Assembly (NCBI RefSeq): GCF_008033385.1 | Contig: NZ_VOGY01000006.1 | Location: 62,001-126,000 of the forward strand | From: Algibacter pacificus | Lineage (GTDB): Bacteria > Bacteroidota > Bacteroidia > Flavobacteriales > Flavobacteriaceae | DNA: 64,000 nucleotides | Direction of reading: 5' to 3' | Shown: positions 9,486 to 16,633 of the stretch, in pieces | Position numbering within the stretch: the stretch's first letter is position 1 | Layout: the number at the start of each line of letters is the position of its first letter | Notes under the pieces: model-generated | Told to the model about the DNA's origin: nothing | Seen by the model: only the letters and a program-made list of their open reading frames with translations | Database searches by the model: none | Position numbers and translations under genes: made by a program

Positions 9486-10028
9486 ATGCCAGATACTTCA
9501 AAACAATACGATGCTGTTATAAATACTTGTAAAAGTTTATTCATAAAAAAAATGAGCGATTACGGTAGCGCATGGCGCATCTTGCGTTTACCATCTTTAA
9601 CCGATCAAATTTTTATAAAAGCACAACGCATTCGTGGTTTACAAGAAAACGATGTGCGTAAAGTTGACGAAGGTGAAGTGAGTGAGTTTATTGGTATTAT
9701 TAATTACGCGATTATGGCACTTATTCAGTTAGAATTAGGTGTTGCAGATCAACCCGATTTATCTACAGAAGCGGCAACCGAATTGTACGAAAAACATATT
9801 TCCATCACTAAAACATTAATGGAAAATAAAAATCACGATTACGGCGAAGCTTGGAGAGATATGCGCGTGAGCAGTTTAACCGATTTAATTTTGCAAAAAT
9901 TACTTCGTGTAAAGCAAATTGAAGATAATAAAGGAAAAACTTTGGTAAGTGAAGGTATTGATGCTAATTATCAAGATATGATTAATTATGCCATTTTTGC
10001 GATGATTCATTTAAATCAAGGTGAATAA
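9486..10028 (+). CDS. DUF1599 protein with internal duplication
   Basis: The 180-residue protein consists of two copies of one ~80-residue module. KKMSDYGSAWRILRLPSLTD near residue 20 matches NKNHDYGEAWRDMRVSSLTD near residue 118, and each is followed by a helix ending INYAIMALIQLE or INYAIFAMIHLN. The module is DUF1599 (Pfam PF07659), which has been linked to nucleotide modification in phages; the chromosomal role in Bacteroidota is not known to me. It stands divergent from folP, and a repeat remnant lies downstream. Confidence 0.8.
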   Translation: MPDTSKQYDAVINTCKSLFIKKMSDYGSAWRILRLPSLTDQIFIKAQRIRGLQENDVRKVDEGEVSEFIGIINYAIMALIQLELGVADQPDLSTEAATELYEKHISITKTLMENKNHDYGEAWRDMRVSSLTDLILQKLLRVKQIEDNKGKTLVSEGIDANYQDMINYAIFAMIHLNQGE

Positions 10029-10077
10029 AACAGGTTTTAAATTGTAATTGATAACTCAGTACACTTAAAAGCAACCT

Positions 10078-10100
10078 GTCACGCTAAGCTTGTTGAAGCA
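10078..10100. repeat. Remnant of a dispersed intergenic repeat
   Basis: GTCACGCTAAGCTTGTTGAA resembles a short repeat often seen between genes in Bacteroidota (from memory). Only one short copy is visible here. Confidence 0.3.
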
Positions 10101-10171
10101 GAATATAAATTAGTAAAAACACAAAATCACTTTATTAAAAGTGTATGGTGTGAATTTAAAATAAAGTAAAC

Positions 10172-11479
10172 ATGAAAATTTTAGTAAGTCTAAGCCGCAT
10201 TTTTGTTGGAGTTCTATTTATTATTTCGGGATTAATTAAGCTGAATGATCCGTTAGGGTTTTCATACAAATTAGCTGAATATTTTGGAGCAGACGTTTTA
10301 AATTTACCATTTTTAGAGCCCTATTCATTAATGATTTCGGTTTTAGTGGTGGTGTTCGAAGTTGTTTTAGGTGTCTTTTTACTTATTGGGTATAAACCAA
10401 AATTTACGGTTTGGAGTTTGTTATTAATGATTGTTTTCTTCTCATTTTTAACGTTCTATTCGGCATATTTCGATAAAGTAAAAGATTGTGGATGCTTTGG
10501 CGATGCCGTAAAACTGACGCCCTGGGAAAGTTTTACAAAAGATATTGTATTGCTGTTTTTTATTCTTATTCTATTTTTAGGCGTAAAACATATAAAACCT
10601 TTATACGGAAAATTAGTAACCACAATTTTAGCATTGTTAAGTTTTATTCTTAGTTTATGGTTTGGTTATCATGTGCTTATGCATTTGCCAGCAGTAGATT
10701 TTAGAGCATATAAAATAGGAGCAAACATTCCAGAAGGTATGAGTGTTCCGGATGATGCAGAAAAACCTGTTACCGAATATTATTGGAAGTTTAATGTAAA
10801 TGGCGAAGAAGAAATTATTACCACCAACGGTTCGTATCCAAAAGTAGAAGGCGATTTTATTAGTGTAGATACTAAAGAAATTTCGCCAGGTTATGCGCCT
10901 CCAATTTATGATTTTTCTATTGAAACAGAAGATGAAGATTTAACCGATTACTTTTTAAATCAAGAACATATTATTGTTGTTATATCATACAATTTAGAAA
11001 ATATGGAGCGTGGTGGAGCGGTGAAATTAAAAGCGCTACAAGATGAAGCCAGAAGAAATGGTTATAAAATTATAGGGTTAACAGCTTCTGGAAATGACGC
11101 TAAAGAACGCATAAAAGAAGCGTATGAAATTGATTTCGATTTCTATTTATGCGATGAAAAAGCCTTGAAAACAGTCGTGCGTTCTAATCCTGGAATTATT
11201 GAATTAGACAAAGGTACCATTATGCAAAAAGCACATTGGAACGATTTGGATGATTTAAAACTCCCCAAAGTAGAAAGAACCCCAGAACCTGTAAACGTTG
11301 AAAAAATTGCTTATTTTATAGATGATGTAATGGCTACTAAAACAGAAGTAGAAGCCTTGGATACAGAAACGATAGAAGCCGTAAATGTATTTAAAGAAGC
11401 TACGGCGGAATTGGATTCCATAAACCAAGCCAACCAAAGTGATTTTACAAGTTTGATAAAAGTAACTCTGAAAAAATAA
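10172..11479 (+). CDS. DoxX/BT_3928-type membrane protein
   Basis: The N-terminal ~150 residues hold four hydrophobic helices and the DoxX-like start RIFVGVLFIISGLIKLNDPL, with the paired cysteines of KDCGCFGD, the pattern of the Bacteroidota BT_3928 family. A roughly 280-residue soluble part follows; its segment IIVVISYNLENMERGGAVK resembles the first strand and helix of a thioredoxin-like fold, but the CxxC motif is missing. The family is poorly characterised; a role in membrane redox chemistry is an inference. The gene is followed by a permease and a TlpA-like gene on the same strand. Confidence 0.8.
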   Translation: MKILVSLSRIFVGVLFIISGLIKLNDPLGFSYKLAEYFGADVLNLPFLEPYSLMISVLVVVFEVVLGVFLLIGYKPKFTVWSLLLMIVFFSFLTFYSAYFDKVKDCGCFGDAVKLTPWESFTKDIVLLFFILILFLGVKHIKPLYGKLVTTILALLSFILSLWFGYHVLMHLPAVDFRAYKIGANIPEGMSVPDDAEKPVTEYYWKFNVNGEEEIITTNGSYPKVEGDFISVDTKEISPGYAPPIYDFSIETEDEDLTDYFLNQEHIIVVISYNLENMERGGAVKLKALQDEARRNGYKIIGLTASGNDAKERIKEAYEIDFDFYLCDEKALKTVVRSNPGIIELDKGTIMQKAHWNDLDDLKLPKVERTPEPVNVEKIAYFIDDVMATKTEVEALDTETIEAVNVFKEATAELDSINQANQSDFTSLIKVTLKK

Positions 11480-11536
11480 AAACAGTTTTTGTTAAGTTAA
11501 GCAAGCTTATTTAATTCTAAACAACCAACAACCAAT

Positions 11537-12610
11537 TTGAGTTACCTCATAAATAAAATAGCATACGCCATTCTCACATTATTTGGGGTAGTTACGGTTA
11601 TTTTCTTTTTATTTAATGTATTGCCAGGTGATCCTGCTCAAATGATGTTGGGACAAAATGAAGACAGTGAACAACTCGCAACAGTAAAACAAAAATACGG
11701 TTTTGATAAACCGTTAAGCACCCAGTATTTCTATTATTTAAACGATTTATTACCTATTTCTTTTCACTCCAATCAAGCCGAGGATTACACCTTTTTACGC
11801 GCGGGTAAATATGTGGCAAGTCCATTATTTACTATCGGGAATACCACAACGGTTTTAAAACTCCCTTATTTACGGGAATCCTTTACCAAACAAGGAAAAA
11901 AGGTGAGCCAGGTTTTGGGTGAAACTTTACCAAATACTTTTGTCTTAGCGGTTTCAGCCATTTTAATAGCGATTATGTTAGGGGTTATTTTGGGTATTGT
12001 TTCCGCATTATATAAAGACCAATGGCTAGATAAAAGCATTCAAATTTTTAGCACTTTAGGGATGAGTGTGCCGTCGTTTTTTAGTGCTATTCTGTTCGCT
12101 TGGTTTTTCGGATTTGTACTTCATAAATACACCCATTTAGAAATGACGGGAAGTTTACATGAGTTAGACGATTTCGGCGAAGCCATGCACATAAAATGGA
12201 AAAACCTTATTCTTCCAGCCGTGGTTTTGGGTATCCGCCCGCTAGCGGTAGTCATTCAGCTTATGCGAAATTCACTACTCGAAGTTTTTAACCAAGATTA
12301 TATTAGAACAGCACGAGCAAAAGGGCTAAGCGAATTTCAAATTATAAAAAAACACGCCGTTAAAAATGCCTTAAATCCTGTAGTTACCGCCATATCGGGT
12401 TGGTTTGCTTCTATGCTGGCAGGGGCCGTTTTTGTAGAATATATTTTCGGATGGAATGGCCTTGGAAAAGAAATAGTGAATGCCCTAAACACACTAGATT
12501 TACCCGTAATTATGGGAGCCGTTTTAGTTATTGCCGTTTTATTTGTAATGATTAATATTTTGGTCGACTTAATTTACGTTTGGTTAGATCCTAAAGTGAA
12601 ATTAAAATAA
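11537..12610 (+). CDS. DppB/OppB-type ABC transporter permease
   Basis: The 357-residue protein has the peptide-permease N-terminus (AYAILTLFGVVTVIFFLFNVLPGDPAQMMLG), a long periplasmic insert (about residues 60-125) and then five more membrane helices with the ATPase-contact loop RTARAKGL. The start codon is TTG at 11537; the family alignment begins there. Normally such permeases are encoded with a second permease, ATPases and a binding protein; none is adjacent here, so its partners must be elsewhere. Substrate is unknown. Confidence 0.88.
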   Translation: MSYLINKIAYAILTLFGVVTVIFFLFNVLPGDPAQMMLGQNEDSEQLATVKQKYGFDKPLSTQYFYYLNDLLPISFHSNQAEDYTFLRAGKYVASPLFTIGNTTTVLKLPYLRESFTKQGKKVSQVLGETLPNTFVLAVSAILIAIMLGVILGIVSALYKDQWLDKSIQIFSTLGMSVPSFFSAILFAWFFGFVLHKYTHLEMTGSLHELDDFGEAMHIKWKNLILPAVVLGIRPLAVVIQLMRNSLLEVFNQDYIRTARAKGLSEFQIIKKHAVKNALNPVVTAISGWFASMLAGAVFVEYIFGWNGLGKEIVNALNTLDLPVIMGAVLVIAVLFVMINILVDLIYVWLDPKVKLK

Positions 12611-12655
12611 ATTTAAAATTCCGTGAAAACGGAAACCATTATAAATCCTTTTTAT

Positions 12656-13144
12656 ATGAATAAGTTAACCTATATTTTTATTGTATTTATTAGTTTTTTA
12701 AGCTGTAAAAGTGAACCGACTCAATTTTCTACAGAAGCTTTAAATGATACTTTTGTAACCTTAAATGGTACCCAAGCTACCTTTCAAAGTATCCTCGATA
12801 AGCATCAAGGTAAAACCATTGTCATCGATATTTGGGCCTCTTGGTGTAGCGACTGTATTAAAGGTATGCCAAAGGTTAAAGCCTTGCAAGCTAGTAATCC
12901 AGAATTGGCTTACGTGTTTTTGTCGTTAGATAAAGAACAAGGCGCATGGAAACGTGGTATTGAAAAATATCAAGTAACAGGCGATCATTATTTTATGGCA
13001 AACGGGAAAGATTGCGATTTTGCCGATTTTGTAAATATCAGCTGGATTCCGCGATATATGGTGGTAAATAAAGCTGGCGAAATCGTTGTATTTAATGTTA
13101 TTGAAGCCGATGACGATAAGTTGCTAAAAGCAATAAAAAATTAA
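12656..13144 (+). CDS. TlpA-like thioredoxin-fold lipoprotein
   Basis: The chosen ATG at 12656 gives MNKLTYIFIVFISFLSCKSE, a lipoprotein signal with cysteine in FLSC; an upstream GTG at 12623 would spoil the signal. The mature protein has the thioredoxin-like core IWASWCSDCIKGMPK with a CSDC active site and a cis-proline segment ISWIPRYMVV. It is most likely a periplasmic disulfide reductase or oxidase of the TlpA/ResA type. It follows the permease with a 45-base gap and precedes tpiA. Confidence 0.85.
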   Translation: MNKLTYIFIVFISFLSCKSEPTQFSTEALNDTFVTLNGTQATFQSILDKHQGKTIVIDIWASWCSDCIKGMPKVKALQASNPELAYVFLSLDKEQGAWKRGIEKYQVTGDHYFMANGKDCDFADFVNISWIPRYMVVNKAGEIVVFNVIEADDDKLLKAIKN

Positions 13145-13212
13145 CTATTTTAGCAGTAGAAAACAACAATTATTAATTAAATAAAACAGTCCTTTCCTTT
13201 TGGGAGGGTTAA

Positions 13213-13971
13213 ATGGCAATCATGAGAAAAAACATCGTAGCAGGAAACTGGAAAATGAATAACGATTTAACGCAAACACAAGCGTTAATTACTGCTTTAA
13301 AACAACAAACAACAAGCTCTAACGCCGAGGTTATGGTAGCACCAACCTTTACCAATTTATTGGAGGCTAACAAAGCGTTAAAAGATTCAAATATCGAGGT
13401 TATTGCACAAAACATGCACTTTGCAGAAAATGGCGCTTACACTGGCGAAATTAGCGCAAGTATGTTAAAAAGTATTGGTATTAATACCGTAATTTTAGGA
13501 CACAGTGAGCGTCGTGAGTATTTTAACGAAACCGATGAAGCCCTAGCAAAAAAAACCGATGCAGCTTTAGCAAAAGGCATGCGTGTTATTTTCTGTTTTG
13601 GTGAAGAGTTAGCCGATAGAAAATCTGGAAACGAAGAAACAATCGTTGGCGATCAAATTAAAAACGCTTTATTTCATTTAGAAGGAGCGGCGTTTCAAAA
13701 TATAGTATTGGCATACGAGCCTGTTTGGGCTATTGGAACTGGCGAAACTGCAAGTCCAGAGCAAGCACAAGATATGCACGCCTTTGTTAGAAAAACATTA
13801 GCAGATAAGTACGGAAACGATGTGGCCGATGGGGTGTCTATTCTTTACGGTGGTAGTGTTAAACCAGCAAATGCCGAAGAAATTTTCTCTAAACCAGATG
13901 TAGATGGCGGTTTAATTGGTGGCGCAGCACTTAATGCAGACGATTTTTTCGCCATTGTAAATGCCTTTTAA
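13213..13971 (+). CDS. tpiA: Triose-phosphate isomerase
   Basis: TpiA interconverts dihydroxyacetone phosphate and glyceraldehyde 3-phosphate. Catalytic features are all visible: the N-terminal NWKMN lysine, the histidine of LGHSERREYF, the glutamate of AYEPVWAIGTG and the phosphate-binding GGSV and GLIGGA loops. The length of 252 residues is normal. Two ATGs are possible (13213 MAIMRKN or 13222 MRKN); the second fits most homologues equally well. A long non-coding repeat region follows. Confidence 0.97.
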   Translation: MAIMRKNIVAGNWKMNNDLTQTQALITALKQQTTSSNAEVMVAPTFTNLLEANKALKDSNIEVIAQNMHFAENGAYTGEISASMLKSIGINTVILGHSERREYFNETDEALAKKTDAALAKGMRVIFCFGEELADRKSGNEETIVGDQIKNALFHLEGAAFQNIVLAYEPVWAIGTGETASPEQAQDMHAFVRKTLADKYGNDVADGVSILYGGSVKPANAEEIFSKPDVDGGLIGGAALNADDFFAIVNAF

Positions 13972-13997
13972 TACAAACAAATAATTAAAAATAATTT

Positions 13998-14085
13998 GGG
14001 CGTTACCCATAAAGGGTCGGGCTTTCGGCAGTCGCTCTCTTCGAGGAGCTCCAACAAAGCCTCAATCCCTAACGCGGGCTAATCT
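13998..14085. repeat. Dispersed intergenic repeat, family A, copy 2
   Basis: It opens GGGCGTTACCC, contains GGGTCGGGCTTTC and ends CAATCCCTAACGC, like the copies at 3803, 23277 and 55930. It lies 26 bases after the tpiA stop. Confidence 0.75.
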
Positions 14086-14216
14086 GTTAAAAATAGTTTC
14101 AACAGTTAGTTTGTTTATTTTTTTTTAACGTTCGGTTAATTTTAAATATAAAGCACTTTATCATTCATTTGATAAGGTGTTTTTTTTATTTTCATAAAAC
14201 GGAAAGAAAGGCTCAT

Positions 14217-15156
14217 GTCTACGAAATCGCGTGCGATACCTCCTAACGTCGGCATGACAAAAACAACTGAAAGTACTGGTCGGCAAAGCAGCATCATTTT
14301 GCATAATCTTTGTCATTTCGACGAAAGGAGAAATCACACATACTTTTTCTCGTCATAAATTAAAACAATTAGCACCCATGTTTGCGGAATCGCGTGTGAT
14401 ACCTCCTAACATCGGCATGACAAAAATCACGGAAAGTACTGGTAGGCAAAGCATCATCATTTAGTATAGCTTTTGTCATTTCGACGAAAGGAGAAATCAC
14501 ATATACTTTTTCTCGTCATAAATTAAAACAATTAGCACTCATGTTTGCGAAATCGCGTGTGATACCTCCTAACGTCGGCATGACAAAAACAACTGAAAGT
14601 ACTGGTAGGCAAAGCAGCATCATTTTGCATAATCTTTGTCATTTCGACGAGAGGAGAAATCACACATGTTTGTTCTCGTAAGAAGCTAAAACAATTAGCA
14701 CTCATGTCTACGAAATCGTATGGGATACCTCCTAACATCGGCATGACAAAAATCACGGAAAGTACTGGTAGGCAAAGCATCATCATTTTGCATAATCTTT
14801 GTCATTTCGACGAACGGAGAAATCACACATACTTTTTCTCGTCATAAATTAAAACAATTAGCACCCATGTTTGCGGAATCGCGTGTGATGCCTCCTAACG
14901 TCGGTATGACAAAAACAACTGAAAGTACAGGTCGGCAAAGCAGCATCATTTTGCATAATCTTTACAATTTCGACGAAAGGAGAAATCACACATACTTTTT
15001 CTCGTCATAAATTAAAACAATTAGCACCCATGTTTGCGGAATCGCGTGTGATGCCTCCTAACGTCGGTATGACAAAAACTACGGAAAGTACAAGTAGGCA
15101 AAGCATCATCATTTAGTATAATCTTTGTCATTTCGAGGAAAGGAGAAATCACATAA
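14217..15156. repeat. Tandem array of a 163-bp unit (about 5.8 copies)
   Basis: Units begin at 14217, 14380, 14543, 14706, 14869 and 15032, each exactly 163 bp apart. Every unit holds an inverted pair of ~28-base arms: a GTGATACCTCCTAACGTCGG-type arm and, about 65 bases later, a GTCATTTCGACGAAAGGAGA-type arm, so each could form a long imperfect hairpin. Two sub-variants alternate (AGCAGCATC in units 1, 3, 5; AGCATCATC in units 2, 4, 6), implying amplification of a 326-bp dimer. The period is 3n+1, so no reading frame survives; short ORFs across it are artefacts. No transposase or spacer-like variation is present. Confidence 0.9.
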
Positions 15157-15297
15157 ACCATGGGACTAAAAAACTATCAGGTATTTTTATTCGTTTTAAT
15201 CCTTCATAAAACTATTCAAAAAAATTCGTGAATTCGTGGCAAAAAAACAGAATCCATTTTTTAATAAAATTTTATAACGAACTCCGTTAATAACACT

Positions 15298-15305
15298 TAA
15301 ATTTG
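15298..15305 (+). promoter_or_regulatory. Candidate -7 box for prmA
   Basis: TAAATTTG matches TAnnTTTG 19 bases before the prmA ATG. No good -33 element is seen. Confidence 0.45.
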
Positions 15306-15324
15306 CACTTCAATAAAAAAGCAA

Positions 15325-16161
15325 ATGTCAAATACAATTTATATAGGCTACTATTTTAAAGTAGCCCCATTGCAACCCGGAGTAGAAATTTTAATAGCCG
15401 AACTTGGTTACGCAGGTTTCGAAAGCTTTGTTGAAAATGAAGATGGCGTTACGGCATACATTCAAAAAGAAGAATGGTATACCGATATTTTAAAGGGTAT
15501 TCAAATATTAAATTCCGATGAATTTGAAATTATATACGAGTTCGATGAAATAGAACAAACCAATTGGAACGAAGAATGGGAAAAGAATTTTAACCCCATA
15601 ATTGTAGATAATGCCTGTTCTGTTCGCGCACCGTTTCATGAAAAACCAGAGACTACGTTCGATATTATTATAGAGCCAAAAATGAGTTTTGGAACCGGAC
15701 ATCACGAAACCACCCACATGATGATTCAGCATATTTTAAAAACAGATTTAAAAGATAAATCGGTTTTAGATATGGGTTGTGGTACAGGTGTTTTAGCTAT
15801 TCTTGCAGAAATGAAAGGCGCCAAACCATTAGATGCGGTAGATTATGATAATTGGTGTTACTTAAACAGTTTAGAAAATGTAGCGCGTAATAATAGTAAG
15901 CATATTACGGTGATAGAAGGCGATGCCTCTGTTTTAAAAGGTAAACGTTACGATGTGATTATCGCCAATATTAATAGAAATATTTTACTGCAAGATATGG
16001 CAGCCTATGCCGCATGTTTAAATAAAAATGGGATGCTATTTTTAAGCGGATTTTACGCCGAGGATATCCCGAAGATAACCGCGGAATGTGAAAAATATTT
16101 GTTAAAATTTGAAGAAAAGTTGGAAAGAAACAATTGGGTATCATTAAAATTTTTAAATTAG
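15325..16161 (+). CDS. prmA: Ribosomal protein L11 methyltransferase
   Basis: PrmA trimethylates ribosomal protein L11 using S-adenosylmethionine. The N-terminal substrate-binding domain (about residues 1-90) is followed by the methyltransferase core with SFGTGHHETTHMM, the SAM-binding VLDMGCGTGVLAI and the active-site segment IIANINRNILL. The length of 278 residues is in the usual range. The gene is followed by clpS on the same strand, a pairing seen in other Bacteroidota, and the two probably form a small operon ended by the terminator at 16546. Confidence 0.94.
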   Translation: MSNTIYIGYYFKVAPLQPGVEILIAELGYAGFESFVENEDGVTAYIQKEEWYTDILKGIQILNSDEFEIIYEFDEIEQTNWNEEWEKNFNPIIVDNACSVRAPFHEKPETTFDIIIEPKMSFGTGHHETTHMMIQHILKTDLKDKSVLDMGCGTGVLAILAEMKGAKPLDAVDYDNWCYLNSLENVARNNSKHITVIEGDASVLKGKRYDVIIANINRNILLQDMAAYAACLNKNGMLFLSGFYAEDIPKITAECEKYLLKFEEKLERNNWVSLKFLN

Positions 16162-16227
16162 TATCCAATTTAAAGGGTTAACCAGCTGTTTTCTACTAAG
16201 AAAACATGAGAAAGCAAACTATTGATT

Positions 16228-16503
16228 ATGAGTACACAGGAAAAAACATTCGAAGAATTATTACTACAAGAAGAGGTTTTAACTCAAAACGAGATTGTTT
16301 TGCATAACGATGATGTAAATACGTTCGATCACGTTATTAATACTTTAATTTATGCTTGCGAACATACGCCAGAGCAAGCAGAGCAATGTGCTATGTTAGT
16401 GCATTATAAAGGAAAGTGTACGGTTAAAACTGGGCTGTACGACGATTTAAAACCCCGTTGTTCTATGCTGCTTGATGCAGGATTAAGTGCAGAATTAGTG
16501 TAA
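16228..16503 (+). CDS. clpS: ATP-dependent Clp protease adaptor ClpS
   Basis: ClpS delivers N-end-rule substrates to ClpA/ClpC-type unfoldases. The protein carries the family core VLHNDDVNTFDHVINTL, including the conserved NDD substrate-pocket residues, and the segment AMLVHYKGKCTVKTG that matches the usual VHxxGxxxV motif. With the ATG at 16228 it has 91 residues; a TTG six bases upstream is less likely. It sits 66 bases after prmA. Confidence 0.93.
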   Translation: MSTQEKTFEELLLQEEVLTQNEIVLHNDDVNTFDHVINTLIYACEHTPEQAEQCAMLVHYKGKCTVKTGLYDDLKPRCSMLLDAGLSAELV

Positions 16504-16545
16504 TCTGTAAAATAGAAAAGAATAATAATAAGTTTATTATAAAGT

Positions 16546-16585
16546 TAAAAAACCTCCGAGAAGCAACTGCTTTTCGGAGGTTTTT
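16546..16585 (+). terminator. Intrinsic terminator after clpS
   Basis: A long stem (AAAAACCTCCGAGAAGCA pairing with TGCTTTTCGGAGGTTTTT, one G-T pair) ends in a T-run. Because A-rich and T-rich arms flank it on both sides, it could serve both clpS and the convergent TonB receptor gene. Confidence 0.85.
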
Positions 16586-16633
16586 AGTTTAATGTCAATA
16601 TGTTTTAAAAGAGCGCTTTTACAGTTCTTATTC

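Noticed and set aside
14532-14786. 84-residue minus-strand ORF within the 163-bp array
   Set aside because: It spans repeat units whose period is not a multiple of three, has no family resemblance and repeats in other frames elsewhere.
14217-15156. CRISPR-like array
   Set aside because: The repeat is 163 bp long with no unique spacers and no cas genes nearby; units are simply tandem.
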